A stretch of DNA of 64,000 bases. Source: Nitrososphaerales archaeon (GTDB taxonomy: Archaea > Thermoproteota > Nitrososphaeria > Nitrososphaerales > CADDZS01). The DNA is taken from NCBI GenBank assembly GCA_030041295.1, contig JASHOD010000150.1:62001-126000 (forward strand), given 5' to 3'. Shown here one piece after another: positions 1 to 9,045 of this stretch. A program made the position numbers and the translations under genes. The notes under the pieces are model-generated. The model searched no databases. It was not told the origin of the DNA and saw only the letters and a list, made by a program, of their open reading frames with translations. The stretch's first letter is position 1. Every line of letters begins with the position of its first letter.

Positions 1-195
1 GGAATCTACGGAGTGTTTCTGCTACAATTCTGCTCCTTGTTCCCGATGGTCGTCGTGCCTAATAATGCATCATCTGTTCAATTGAGCGTTTCAGAGTTTT
101 CTTCTTGGTACCCTCACACTGGCTCGTGCCCCGCTCAAGTACTTGGTGCGCAACTTCTGGGCGTTAGTGGATTCAATGTGGTAACTCTGACCTAG
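1..195 (+). CDS. C-terminal end of a probable membrane or surface protein (partial)
   Basis: The frame is open from the first base of the window and stops at a TAG at 193-195, so this is the 3' end of a gene that begins outside. The visible 64 residues start with a hydrophobic stretch and continue with a Ser/Thr/Asn-rich segment containing two cysteines, as in the outer part of a membrane-anchored protein. No family is recognised. The reading could also be a chance open frame, because only one short piece is visible. Confidence 0.35.
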   Translation, partial: GIYGVFLLQFCSLFPMVVVPNNASSVQLSVSEFSSWYPHTGSCPAQVLGAQLLGVSGFNVVTLT

Positions 196-290
196 AACCT
201 AAGTTTTGTTATTTTACCATACGAGACAATCAGGGGAAATCAAAATCTCGTATTCTTTCTTTTTGGTAACTATCCGTAAGTACTGCGTCT

Positions 291-1157
291 TTGAATAATT
301 TCTTTGGTTATATGGACGATCCTAAGCTAAATGGCGCTCTATCCTCAAGCGCAGGCATGGTTCTGATTATTGTCGTTGTAGTAATTGCAGTCGCAGGTGT
401 TGGAGCTTACAGCCTTTCCACACGATCAACAGTAAGTATGACTTCTGTTACTACTAGCTCAGCGGCAGTGGAGAGTACAGAAACTACATGCATTCCTATT
501 CCTGGTTACATTGTGACAACTACCATGACCGAAAACTCTACCACACAAATATTCCAAGAGGTGTATGATGGCGCACCATGTAATTTCGGCAATAGTTATT
601 TCGAGTCCCGTTCGGCGATCCTGATTCCTGCAAATACACTTGTCTGGGCTAACTTTCAGCTGCAGATAAGTGGCAGCTACTATGTCGGCGGTTCGATTCA
701 ATTCTTATCCTTCCCTAGTGAGGTGGGCGCAAACGCAACCGTCGCCGTTTATCTGAATGGTAACCTTAGTGGAAGTTCGACAACTCCATTATCTCAAATC
801 GTGAATGAAGAAACAAATTCTTCGTTGATTCCACCATCCAACAGTACCACTAATTCGATTTTCGCCCTAACTGGCGTGACGCCGACCGGAAGCGTAAGCA
901 CTCAAACTCCTTCCGAGTTGAATCTGAATAACTCCACAATTTCCATTGCGTTCTTCACCAATAAGCCTCTTTGGATTTCCGGCTGGACTCCTGAAGACAT
1001 GTCGAAGGAGACTGGTCCAGAATTCGGACAATCAATCGGGCAGCTCAATGGCACCTACGAATGGTTTGACTCTGGGTTAACCCTCCCCAATTCATTACCA
1101 CAAGCAACAACTACGTTGACATTTGAACTCCAAATTTCAGGAGATTACTTCCCGTGA
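291..1157 (+). CDS. Membrane-anchored extracellular protein, unknown function
   Basis: A short N-terminal segment is followed by one strong hydrophobic helix (about residues 23-45) and then about 240 residues rich in Ser, Thr and Asn with several N-x-S/T sequons and three cysteines. This is the layout of an N-terminally anchored protein whose bulk lies outside the cell. The longest reading starts at TTG 291. An in-frame ATG at 312 is equally possible and leaves the helix intact. The same design recurs at 62324-63100, so this may be a lineage-specific surface family. No enzyme motif is seen. Confidence 0.75.
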   Translation: MNNFFGYMDDPKLNGALSSSAGMVLIIVVVVIAVAGVGAYSLSTRSTVSMTSVTTSSAAVESTETTCIPIPGYIVTTTMTENSTTQIFQEVYDGAPCNFGNSYFESRSAILIPANTLVWANFQLQISGSYYVGGSIQFLSFPSEVGANATVAVYLNGNLSGSSTTPLSQIVNEETNSSLIPPSNSTTNSIFALTGVTPTGSVSTQTPSELNLNNSTISIAFFTNKPLWISGWTPEDMSKETGPEFGQSIGQLNGTYEWFDSGLTLPNSLPQATTTLTFELQISGDYFP

Positions 1158-1187
1158 TACAGTCCCTACATTGAAAAGAGGACTCGC

Positions 1188-1967
1188 ATGAGCATCAGGA
1201 AAGTTCACGCCCTCGTATGTGGTTACGAAGTAAGCGACAAGGGAGCATTAACCCTGAACAAAGATGTCGGCAAGAAAATCAAAATCCCATATTATTCCTG
1301 GCTCATCGAGGATCCCAATCATACAATTCTAGTTGACACGGCCGTATCAGTAAGATGGAAGGAACTGCATCCAAAACCCCTAGCGGACGCCTACCCTCCA
1401 CATCTAGATTATGAAGAGCGTCTCGATGTGTTGCTGGGCATGTTGGGGTTCAAGACGCAAGACATTGATATCGTCATCAACACGCACCTTCACTACGACC
1501 ACTGCGGAAACAATGAAATGTTTCCAAAAGCCCGTTTTCTCGTGAATGAAGCTGAGCTAAAGCACGCAAGGCGTCCCGGCTGGTGGGACGAAGGAGGGTA
1601 CGTCAAAGCACTATTCGACACCGCGCATCTGAAGTACAAAGCCATCAGTAACAATTATCGCGTATGCCCTGGTATTTCCATCTTCCCAACAATAGGTCAT
1701 ACGTTAGGACACCAATCAGTCGTGGTCCGTCTCGAAAAGACCGGACTTTTAGTACTGGTCGGAGATGCAATCTATCTTCGCGAGAATATCGAAACTCCCA
1801 TACTTCCCGGAATATACTGGAACGCGGAGGAGTATGCCAAGTCGCTGACGAAACTCATACGTCTCGCAAAAGTCAACAAGGCAACATTACTTTTCAGTCA
1901 TTCGTCTGAATATCTTACGCCACGCGGCTGGAGGATCCTGAAGAGCGGCATTCAAAGCTTCGCATAG
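1188..1967 (+). CDS. Metallo-beta-lactamase fold hydrolase, N-acyl homoserine lactonase-like
   Basis: The 259-residue protein carries the metal-binding motif HLHYDH (H100, H102, D104, H105), a second-shell GHTLGH (H171, H175) and an aspartate in VGD (D193), the expected ligands of a dinuclear zinc site. The length and the long N-terminal region before the HxHxDH motif resemble the AttM/AiiA group of lactonases. The true substrate cannot be read from sequence; other lactones or thioesters are possible. The ATG at 1188 has a purine-rich GAGGA about 8 bases upstream. It follows the surface protein gene by 30 bases, and no functional link is evident. Confidence 0.88.
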   Translation: MSIRKVHALVCGYEVSDKGALTLNKDVGKKIKIPYYSWLIEDPNHTILVDTAVSVRWKELHPKPLADAYPPHLDYEERLDVLLGMLGFKTQDIDIVINTHLHYDHCGNNEMFPKARFLVNEAELKHARRPGWWDEGGYVKALFDTAHLKYKAISNNYRVCPGISIFPTIGHTLGHQSVVVRLEKTGLLVLVGDAIYLRENIETPILPGIYWNAEEYAKSLTKLIRLAKVNKATLLFSHSSEYLTPRGWRILKSGIQSFA

Positions 1968-2056
1968 AAATCAAACAAAAGACAAAAGCGGAATCATCAT
2001 TGAATAATATTGCTTGTCAGATTTCTTTATCTTAGACATCTATGCTGATTTGATTA

Positions 2057-3700
2057 TTGAAGTCAGTAGTAAAAGCAAGCCGAATTTACACGATGAATCC
2101 GCAGTCACCGTATGCCAAAGTGTTGATTATTGATGATAACCTGATTTCTTATGTTGATGACGATCTACCTGAAAAAGAAGATGATGACGCCATCTATCTC
2201 AATTTCAAGGATTGCATCATTACTCCTGGATTGATAGATTCGCACAACCATCTCGTTCACACGGGACTCGGCTCTCTTTTCACTTTCAATGTTTCCGCCT
2301 TGGGAGAGACAAATATGGACGAAATTATAACAAAAATCGAAGATTTCGCGGAAAAGAGTGAGTTTCCATGGGTCCTAGGAAGTGGCATTAATGAAAACAG
2401 AATTGAAGAAAAGAGGTTGCCAACAGTGATCGATTTAGATCAAATTACTACAACAAAACCTGTTTTCATCACGCACAACACAGTTCATTACGGGATTTGC
2501 AACGGCGTCGCCTTGGAGCTCGCCTCAATAAGCGAAGACACCATCGATCCAGTTGGCGGCAAGATTGGCAGGTTTCCAAATGGCAAGAAGCCCAACGGCA
2601 TCCTGTACGAGCCTGCCGCCATGGACCTTGTTCGAAAGTATATACCACCGTTCTCGAGTGATCAATACACCAAAGCGATAAGGGAAATATCGAAGCTCTA
2701 TGTCAAAGCGGGGCTCACCTGCGTCAAGGACACAGGGGGAACAGGAGCAGACTTGGACGAAGCAAAAAGATTGGAAGTACTAAACGCTCTTGATGAAAGG
2801 AATGAACTAATGATTAGACAAAGCATTTGTCTTCCTGTTTTTACGTTGGAAGATGCGAAAAAGAAAGTCGAGCTATCAAAGAAACTGAGGAAAAGTGAAT
2901 TTCTTCGATTTCTCGGATACAAGCTCTTTTTGGACGGCAGCGGATTTGGAAGGACAGTCTGGATGAGATGTGAGTGGAACAAAGAATTGGACACACTTGA
3001 CAAGAACAACTATGGTTTTCCGCTTTGGCAAATCGAAGAATTTGCAAGAGTGCTCGACTATTTGGCTGACAACAACAATTCAGATGGGATGATTTCCATT
3101 CATGCAATTGGTGACAAGGCAATTGATGTCGCTTTGGAGAAAATCTCGAGGATCAAAGCAAGATGCCCAAATCAAAGATTTTCGTTAATCCATGTTTATG
3201 CGCCGGACGACGGACAACTTGATCGAATCAGGGATCTCTGCGTATACGTTGAATTCCAAACAGCATTCTTGTATTTTTATGGCGATCTTCTTTCTAACAA
3301 TCTTGGAAGAGAAAGATCTAGACGCTTTATGCGTGCAAAATCTTTCTTAAAGAAAGGGATGATAGTCGCGAACTCCTCCGATTCACCAGTTATTCCTTTC
3401 GCCCCAATCTATGGAATAGTTTCTTCTATGTTTAGGATGACTAGAGGAAAACTCGAAGAGCCGCAAGTGTTCGATTTGAATGAAACCATAGGATTCGAGG
3501 ATGCGCTAGTTCTCTATACCAGAAATGCTGCTAAATGCGTGGGTATAGAACATAATCTGGGTTCATTGGAGAGGGGCAAGATCGCGGATTTTGTTGTTTG
3601 GAAAAGAGGAGTCCAAAATCTAAATTCGGTTGATCGTATCGAAGATTGTGTCGTTGCAACTTTTATTGGCGGAAAGCAAGTTTACACTTGTCGTGCTTGA
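2057..3700 (+). CDS. Amidohydrolase family 3 metal-dependent hydrolase (YtcJ-like)
   Basis: This is a 547-residue amidohydrolase. The N-terminal beta region leads into ITPGLIDSHNH (H63, H65 as metal ligands). Later come SLIHVYA (H379) and SIHAIGDKA (H349, D353), and a C-terminal NLGSLERGKIADFVVW segment typical of this superfamily. The order and length fit the YtcJ/COG1574 group, whose substrates are mostly unknown amides or cyclic compounds. The start is TTG 2057. A TATA-like ctttatctt at 2025-2033 lies about 28 bases upstream, which suggests a leaderless message and supports this start. The gene is convergent with the DinB gene downstream. Confidence 0.9.
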   Translation: MKSVVKASRIYTMNPQSPYAKVLIIDDNLISYVDDDLPEKEDDDAIYLNFKDCIITPGLIDSHNHLVHTGLGSLFTFNVSALGETNMDEIITKIEDFAEKSEFPWVLGSGINENRIEEKRLPTVIDLDQITTTKPVFITHNTVHYGICNGVALELASISEDTIDPVGGKIGRFPNGKKPNGILYEPAAMDLVRKYIPPFSSDQYTKAIREISKLYVKAGLTCVKDTGGTGADLDEAKRLEVLNALDERNELMIRQSICLPVFTLEDAKKKVELSKKLRKSEFLRFLGYKLFLDGSGFGRTVWMRCEWNKELDTLDKNNYGFPLWQIEEFARVLDYLADNNNSDGMISIHAIGDKAIDVALEKISRIKARCPNQRFSLIHVYAPDDGQLDRIRDLCVYVEFQTAFLYFYGDLLSNNLGRERSRRFMRAKSFLKKGMIVANSSDSPVIPFAPIYGIVSSMFRMTRGKLEEPQVFDLNETIGFEDALVLYTRNAAKCVGIEHNLGSLERGKIADFVVWKRGVQNLNSVDRIEDCVVATFIGGKQVYTCRA

Positions 3701-3707
3701 GATTAAT

Positions 3708-4283
3708 TTAGTCGTTCTTCTTTGCTTTTAGATATTCTTCCTTCGTGATCGATTCCTTTTCTTCTTCCCATGGATTCCAGCCCGTAATCGGAGGATCGAT
3801 GTCAAGCTGCCAAAGCAACGCGTTGAGCTCGCCCCTATGCTGCAGCTCTTCCTCAACCAGATGCCAGAGCATGTCACGAATCTTCGTTCTCTGAAACTCA
3901 TCTTCGTCCCACTTGAACACGAAAGAACGGGCAAGGTCATCCTCTGACAATTCATTCAGAAAATTATGAACGAATGAATCGATCTTCCGTTCCTCGTCTT
4001 CGGCCTCTGCTTTGGAATAGTTCTTGCCTCTTAGTCTTTGGTATTCAGAGAATTTGTCGTCATAGGCGTAGATGAACCAGATTCTGTACGCATCGATAAT
4101 ATGGACAAAAATATCGATAATGCTCGGGAAAGAAGCTCCCCTGTCCCTGTACCTCTCTTGTTCTGGAACCTTCTCGTAGATTGTATCGAGGTACTTTTTC
4201 CGCACGAACGAATTATATCTGTACCATTCTTTCAATAGTTCTAATTCGGAAGCCCTAGCTCTTTCTTCTTCCTCTTTTTGCAA
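3708..4283 (-). CDS. DinB-fold (DinB/YfiT-like) four-helix protein
   Basis: The 191-residue protein has the pattern of the DinB superfamily: an N-terminal basic/acidic helix, a histidine on helix 2 (H61 in FVHIID) and a C-terminal LQHRGELNALLWQL. In the last metal motif the usual H-x3-H is E145-x3-H149, and the second DinB protein in this window (8351-8884) has the same substitution. Members are metal-binding thiol-dependent transferases or detoxifying enzymes; the substrate is unknown here. It may be co-transcribed with the upstream gene at 4328-4921. Confidence 0.8.
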   Translation of the reverse strand: MQKEEEERARASELELLKEWYRYNSFVRKKYLDTIYEKVPEQERYRDRGASFPSIIDIFVHIIDAYRIWFIYAYDDKFSEYQRLRGKNYSKAEAEDEERKIDSFVHNFLNELSEDDLARSFVFKWDEDEFQRTKIRDMLWHLVEEELQHRGELNALLWQLDIDPPITGWNPWEEEKESITKEEYLKAKKND

Positions 4284-4327
4284 CTATAACACCAGGTCCC
4301 CTTTGTTACGCTCTTTTGAGAAATAAT

Positions 4328-4921
4328 CTAGTTATTAACTTGGGCTTCTTGGTTTTTCGCTTGCGATTCGTGCTTTAGTGACATACTGACAAGCAAAGAA
4401 TTCAAATAATCTGCGGGGTCAAATGGCTGAATTTTGATGACTCTGACATCAGGAGGAATAATATCATTGCTAATCTGTCGCCCTGGTGCAAGAAATAGGA
4501 TACCGGTCTCCCCGTCACCGAGCGATTCATAGATTTTCTTCGCGATATATTTGTCTCGATCCATCATGTTTTTCGCAAGCATTTCCTCTGTCGCAAGATC
4601 GGTTTCACCATCATTATCTTTCAGCATTGATATCCAAGATGCTGTTTCTTCAACTAACAAGGGGTCCTCGGTAGTTTCGAGCTTGGCACCTAACCCGATA
4701 AGCCTCTCGACAATGTCGTAACAATGCTCATTATTCCGCTTAATGAATTCAAGAGCCTTTTCGACCGACTCGAACTTTGTAAGTGAATCGTAGTAGAGTT
4801 TCTGAACTGCTCTTTGAGTTCGTAATTTCTCGTCGATATAGCCCCAGAATTCTTTTGATTTCTCGGGATAATCTTCTGGCAGGGTCGAGCCTATCCTGTT
4901 TAGTTCTTCGGGCGTAAACAT
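4328..4921 (-). CDS. Conserved-looking hypothetical protein, about 197 aa
   Basis: A mostly alpha-helical, charged cytoplasmic protein. The ATG at 4921 (MFTPEELNRI) is chosen over an upstream in-frame start at 4990 because the extra residues are unlike the rest and overlap a pseudogene remnant on the other strand. The second half contains RDKYIAKKI followed by GDGETGILFLAPG, a pattern reminiscent of hypothetical proteins with a Rossmann-like or TraB-like core. I cannot assign a function. The tail (about 25 residues) is hydrophilic and probably disordered. Confidence 0.65.
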   Translation of the reverse strand: MFTPEELNRIGSTLPEDYPEKSKEFWGYIDEKLRTQRAVQKLYYDSLTKFESVEKALEFIKRNNEHCYDIVERLIGLGAKLETTEDPLLVEETASWISMLKDNDGETDLATEEMLAKNMMDRDKYIAKKIYESLGDGETGILFLAPGRQISNDIIPPDVRVIKIQPFDPADYLNSLLVSMSLKHESQAKNQEAQVNN

Positions 4922-4935
4922 TTTTGGAATTATGA

Positions 4936-5201
4936 AAAGTGTTTTCAAGTTTTGCTTTGAAGCCAAGCAGTGTTGCAGTGGTGAATCCATCTACGGGCAG
5001 CACCGTTATATTCATACCGACGGTTGTCTTATCGTCCTTGGTGTTTGATTCAAATGGCAATTACATCTACGGCTTTGGTAGCGGGCAGACGGTCGTTATC
5101 TCCGGAACTACGATGATTTCTACAAGTTCGATTCGATTATATACGATGTCTCTTCAGCGTTTTACGATTCTCAATACAATAACATCTTAGCATTCTACTG
5201 A
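4936..5201 (+). pseudogene. Remnant of a YVTN-type beta-propeller surface protein
   Basis: The + strand encodes a short open stretch with NPSTGSTV, SLVFDSNGNYIYGFGSGQTVV and ISGTTMIS, the repeat grammar of YVTN/NHL-like beta-propellers. After about 5140 the grammar continues in another frame as DVSSAFYDSQYNNILAFY up to a TGA at 5199-5201. A frameshift therefore breaks the blade, and neither a start nor further blades are visible. The fragment lies antisense to the unlikely 5' extension of the gene at 4328-4921. Repeat resemblance is seen in the sequence; its former function as a surface protein is inferred. Confidence 0.55.
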
Positions 5202-5361
5202 AGGGCTATTCAGCCAAGGTTTCAATTTTTTGCCGAGTCCTTTTCTTGAAAACAAGTGGAGCTCCTACAAGGGTTGCTAGAGCGTATAATCACCTTGTCG
5301 TAGACCGAGTCCCACAAATAGGATATTTTTCATCATTGTGAAAAGAGGAAGGAGGAATTCC

Positions 5362-6344
5362 ATGAATAATTCATCAGTTATTAATTGGCTACTTGAAGAA
5401 AATCAGCCTTCGATTAGGTACCTTACTCTAACTGAATTACTTGGCAAACCGGAAAAAGATTCTGATGTGAGGTCTGCTAAAAAGAACATTATGAAGGTTG
5501 GTTGGACTAAGGACATATTTAGTAAACAACTGCCAAGCGGATGCTGGTACCATGAGAAGCATCTTTTCAACCCAATATATGTAGCCACTTTCTGGAATCT
5601 CTTGATCCTATCTGACCTTGGTCTCACAAAGGAAGAACCCACAGTCGCTAGAGCTAGTGAACTGTGGATCGAACGTTATGCGACTAAAGACGGCGGATTC
5701 AGCTATAGCGGAAAGGCTGGAGGCCACCTTTGCGTAACCGGCAACTCTGCTAGGGCTTTGGTCAAGTTAGGATACATGGATCATCCGAAGGTAAGAAGCG
5801 CATTTGAGTGGATTGTAAAAAATCAAGCAGATAAGGGCGGTTGCTCCTGCTGGAACTTCGGCAAGAAGCGATCCGGGAGAACTTTAGACTCTTTTGAACC
5901 TTTAAGCGCCTTTGCAGTGTATCCTCGTCAAAAGTGGTCACGTAGCATGAAACTCGCCTGTGAAAAAGGGGCTGAATTTTTCTTGGAGCGCGCGAACTAT
6001 ACAATCAGGGAGATCGTTACGAACCTTGGTTTCGTTTTCATTATCCAATTCATTACTACTATGATATTCTTGTGGGACTGGATTTCATGACTGCGCTTGG
6101 ATATTCAAGTGACAACAGGCTTCAATATGCCGTATCATTACTAAAGAAAAAGAGAAGACGAGACGGAAGAGGAAATCTGGATGAAATAAATCCAGACCCC
6201 GAGAGTCCTCAGGGCAAGTGGGATAAGACGAATCCCAAAAGAGCTTCTACACCAATCATAGTTGAAAAATCTGGCCAGCCAAGTAAGATGATTACGTTGA
6301 CGGCATTGAAGATCTTGAATCGTATTGGCGATGAAAGCTCTTGA
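5362..6344 (+). pseudogene. Frameshifted terpene-cyclase/prenyltransferase-repeat (alpha/alpha barrel) protein
   Basis: A clear ribosome site GGAGG precedes ATG 5362. The first frame gives an alpha/alpha-toroid protein with segments such as NPIYVATFWNLLIL, KDGGFSYSG, HLCVTGNSARALVKLGY and QADKGGCSCWNFGKK, as in squalene-cyclase/prenyltransferase repeat proteins. Homology then jumps frame: FRFHYPIHYYYDILVGLDF and MTALGYSSD continue from about 6030 to the stop at 6344 (KRRRDGRGNLD, PSKMITLTALKILNRI). The switch falls at gcgcgcg 5988-5994. Removing one CG unit restores LERELYNQGDRYEPW. The gene is thus broken by a 2-base expansion, or the sequence has an error there. A function for this family is not established. 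Confidence 0.75.
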
Positions 6345-6409
6345 AATGCAAAATTGGCTCGATCAAGAGGAGAAGCTAAAAAGAAGAAGAATTAGAAAAT
6401 AAGATCTGC

Positions 6410-6862
6410 ATGCAGGACATAGGCAGAGGTGGAGGAGGCAACAACAGTTATGGAGAAGCTTCTATCGCGGATCCCCTACAGCTTGATGAGAGCAGGTTCA
6501 AGGTCTACGTAGTCCATAAAATCCTGTCAAAGGAGACAGAGAAAGCAGTCGAACTGGTCTGCCAAAGAAATCACGTGAAAACGCCAAGCTTGAGAATAGG
6601 AGGAGTCCCGAAAGGGCACAAGAAAGCCCTTGGTGTGTACAGCGTCGCATCCAATTCCGTGGCCTTTAGGGATCAAGATCAATTCTTCAACCCGTTTGTG
6701 GTACTTCACGAACTATATCATTGCATAAGATCGAAGACGGGGACGCATAAGGGTACGGAGAAGAACGCTGACAGATTCGCGATTTCATTCATCGAAGAGT
6801 ACAACAAATTTGTCAACTCTATATCCCAGAAGCTATCAACCCATTCGATTGACGTCGATTGA
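6410..6862 (+). CDS. Small HExxH (HELYH) putative metallopeptidase, ImmA/IrrE-like
   Basis: The 150-residue protein contains VVLHELYHCI (H100, E101, H104) followed by GTEKNADRFAISF, where E117 or D121 could be the third zinc ligand. This is the compact arrangement of ImmA/IrrE-type or SprT-like peptidases. The first 25 residues are Gly-rich and probably disordered, so the real start may be further in; no strong ribosome site is seen. It lies 55 bases upstream of a DNA methyltransferase on the same strand and may be co-transcribed with it. Its substrate is unknown; a repressor or antitoxin-like target is only an analogy with ImmA. Confidence 0.7.
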   Translation: MQDIGRGGGGNNSYGEASIADPLQLDESRFKVYVVHKILSKETEKAVELVCQRNHVKTPSLRIGGVPKGHKKALGVYSVASNSVAFRDQDQFFNPFVVLHELYHCIRSKTGTHKGTEKNADRFAISFIEEYNKFVNSISQKLSTHSIDVD

Positions 6863-6917
6863 AATCAGTAGTAGGATGTGGGTAAGCTAAACGCAAACCG
6901 AAAGAACAAAAGAGAAA

Positions 6918-7808
6918 GTGATTGAAAACTCTCCCTACAAAGTCGTGCGCGGGTCTGCTGGTCAAAGCCTTAGTTTCTATCTCGAAGATTGCATCGAAGG
7001 AATGAAGCGAAATCTAAGAAGTAAAACCGTCAATGTAGTTGTAACTTCGCCGCCGTACAACATCGGAATCAAGTACGGCAAGCATGATGACAATCTTCCC
7101 AAGCTCAAATATTTGGAGTGGATGCAGGAGTTTGGCAGAGAAATCTTCCGCGTGCTCAAAGACGATGGCTCTTTCTTTCTTAACATAGGCAACACACCAA
7201 AGGATCAGTGGATCGCCTGGGATGTTGCACAATCATTGCGTGACGAGTTTCATCTTCAAAACGTGATTCACTGGATCAAGTCAATTGCGATTAGAAAGGA
7301 AGACGTCGGAAACTATCCAAACATAGTAGGTGATGTTGCCGTCGGTCATTTTAAGCCCATAGTCAGCAAGAGATTCCTAAATGATTGCCACGAGTATATT
7401 TTCCATTTTACAAAGAGCGGAGAAACCAAACTTGAGAAACTATCGATAGGCGTTCCCTATCAGGACAAGACAAACATCGGCAGGTGGAAGAATGCGACCT
7501 CTGATAATCGGGACAGGGGGAACACTTGGTTCATCCCATATGAAACAATTCAAAATAAGAATGAAAGACCGCACCCAGCCACGTATCCTTCCAAGCTTCC
7601 AGAAATGTGTATCAGACTTCATGGTCTTGGAAGAAAGAAGAAGCTGATGGCGGTAGATCCTTTCTTAGGAATCGGAGCTACAGCACTCGCATCATTGAAA
7701 CTCGGAGTTTCTTTTGCTGGCTTTGAAATTGATAAGCAATACATGGATGAAGCGATCGCTCGTGTTCTAGCAATGAAGAAACAACAATTGTATGTTCATC
7801 CTACTTGA
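6918..7808 (+). CDS. DNA methyltransferase, beta-class, probably N4-cytosine
   Basis: The 296-residue protein has catalytic motif IV TSPPY at residues 43-47 and the AdoMet-binding motif I ([13 protein letters not shown], then GFEID) near the C-terminus, the order of beta-class enzymes. TSPPY rather than DPPY favours N4-methylcytosine. A target-recognition region lies between them. The start is GTG 6918. No restriction endonuclease is seen within several genes on either side, so it looks like an orphan methylase, possibly for epigenetic marking. The only candidate partner is the HELYH protein upstream. Confidence 0.88.
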   Translation: MIENSPYKVVRGSAGQSLSFYLEDCIEGMKRNLRSKTVNVVVTSPPYNIGIKYGKHDDNLPKLKYLEWMQEFGREIFRVLKDDGSFFLNIGNTPKDQWIAWDVAQSLRDEFHLQNVIHWIKSIAIRKEDVGNYPNIVGDVAVGHFKPIVSKRFLNDCHEYIFHFTKSGETKLEKLSIGVPYQDKTNIGRWKNATSDNRDRGNTWFIPYETIQNKNERPHPATYPSKLPEMCIRLHGLGRKKKLMAVDPFLGIGATALASLKLGVSFAGFEIDKQYMDEAIARVLAMKKQQLYVHPT

Positions 7809-7830
7809 AAGGAGCGAAGATGAAAAAGAT

Positions 7831-8004
7831 ATGGCATTGCCCTTGATTTACATCGTTTTTCTAGTCGCCGCGATTGGAATCGCTGTTGTTGCAGAGGTAC
7901 TCGTTGCCTATCAAAAATACCAGATGAAGAAACAGTTCACAGATGAACTAAATCAAAGGGAAAATGAGAAAACTTCTTCCAAAGATCATGAAGTGCCTAA
8001 ATAG
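7831..8004 (+). CDS. Small single-span membrane protein
   Basis: A 57-residue protein that begins at ATG 7831 directly with a transmembrane helix (residues 2-24), followed by a charged, Lys/Glu-rich tail with coiled-coil character. A longer reading from ATG 7792 overlaps the end of the methylase gene and adds only charged residues, so the shorter start is preferred. Function unknown. Confidence 0.5.
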   Translation: MALPLIYIVFLVAAIGIAVVAEVLVAYQKYQMKKQFTDELNQRENEKTSSKDHEVPK

Positions 8005-8081
8005 CGTATTCTGGCTGTTGTGTTTAAGTCTCAACTAACGAACAGTCAGTTTGATAACTAGTGCTAGTATAATGTTTGGGC

Positions 8082-8291
8082 CTATTTCAGCTCATGGCTA
8101 TCGAGCTCGTCCTTCCTAGTAAAAGGCCCGATTCCTTTGAAAGCTCCAAACCAATCCTTCTTCTTTGCTTTTCGAGCCTCGATTTCAAGAAGCTCGCCTT
8201 CCTGGATTCTCTCGTGCTCCACGACTTGTTTTGGTATTCTAATTATTATCGAGCCTTCTGCTTTTCTTGACTTGACAATTGCTCTCGCCAT
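8082..8291 (-). CDS. AbrB/SpoVT/MazE-like DNA-binding protein, antitoxin type
   Basis: The 69-residue protein has the swapped-hairpin AbrB pattern: SIIIRIPKQVVEHERIQEGELLEIEA is a typical core read in two parts, with the IPKQVVE and EGELLEIE segments. The C-terminal KKDWFGAFKGIGPF and an acidic tail (DELDSHE) are typical of archaeal antitoxins paired with PIN-domain toxins. No PIN gene is adjacent; the nearest is 51 kb away at 59520. It may be an orphan antitoxin or a stand-alone regulator. A TATA-like run at about 8341-8350 lies roughly 50 bases upstream of its start. Confidence 0.8.
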   Translation of the reverse strand: MARAIVKSRKAEGSIIIRIPKQVVEHERIQEGELLEIEARKAKKKDWFGAFKGIGPFTRKDELDSHELK

Positions 8292-8350
8292 CTTTACACT
8301 TCCCTAACGTATCATAAAGTGATTCCAAACACAGAAGCTCTTTTTATATT

Positions 8351-8884
8351 TTAATTTGCAAATTTCCGCATATTCATTATCCAAGTCATTTCTGGAGGCT
8401 CCTTATTCAGTTGCCAAAATAGTGCAATTATTTCTCCAATGTGATGAGCCTGCTCCAGCGAGACCTGCATTAGTACATCTGCAACTTTGTGGCTACCCGG
8501 AAGCCAAGGGGCTGAAACCTTCTTTTGAAGTAGATCGTCATTCAAACTCTGTATGAATTTCTCGACGCCCCGCCATACTTCGTTCTTGAATTTCAAGACG
8601 TCCTTCATCGACTTGTAATTATCCGGATCATTCTTCTCATGCGGTATTTCGGACGATTTGTCATAGACATTGTAATTTAGCCAGCCACTATAGACGCCCA
8701 AGATGTGGACGTAGATGCCCAACATAGAATAGTGCGAGGCTTCCACGTTCTTCGAGACAGTCTTCCATGGAAGCTTTGATAGGGCTCGAAAGTAAGCGTC
8801 GAGCACTTTCTTATTGTACGCAAATAATTTACGATAGTAATCAGGGCTTGCAGTCGTTGTTACTTTCGAATGACCCTCTGGCAT
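8351..8884 (-). CDS. DinB-fold four-helix protein, second copy
   Basis: This 177-residue DinB-superfamily protein has H60 in YVHILGVYSGWL and the C-terminal QAHHIGEIIALFWQLN. As in the copy at 3708-4283, the last motif is E144-x3-H148 rather than H-x3-H, so the two belong to one subfamily. They share length, the C-terminal WQL-x-PP-x-(T/G)W segment and a histidine in helix 2. Divergence is high, so this is not a recent duplication. It reads away from the gene at 9046. The substrate is unknown. Confidence 0.82.
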   Translation of the reverse strand: MPEGHSKVTTTASPDYYRKLFAYNKKVLDAYFRALSKLPWKTVSKNVEASHYSMLGIYVHILGVYSGWLNYNVYDKSSEIPHEKNDPDNYKSMKDVLKFKNEVWRGVEKFIQSLNDDLLQKKVSAPWLPGSHKVADVLMQVSLEQAHHIGEIIALFWQLNKEPPEMTWIMNMRKFAN

Positions 8885-9045
8885 TGTGAATCACAGAGTG
8901 GTTCATCTATCGGTGTATAGGGCTTTCTTTCCCATTGTTAGTGTCCTTTCACATTTACGGGATTCCAGTCGACCGATTCGATTGCTATGGAAAGACGCCA
9001 ATATGTTGAAAAGTTCAGATCAAAAATGTTCGCGTAACTTCGCAG

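Noticed and set aside
5988-6100. Programmed ribosomal frameshift in the terpene-cyclase-like gene
   Set aside because: The needed change equals removal of two bases (or addition of one) at a CG repeat; no slippery heptamer or downstream stem is evident, so mutation, error or slippage is simpler.
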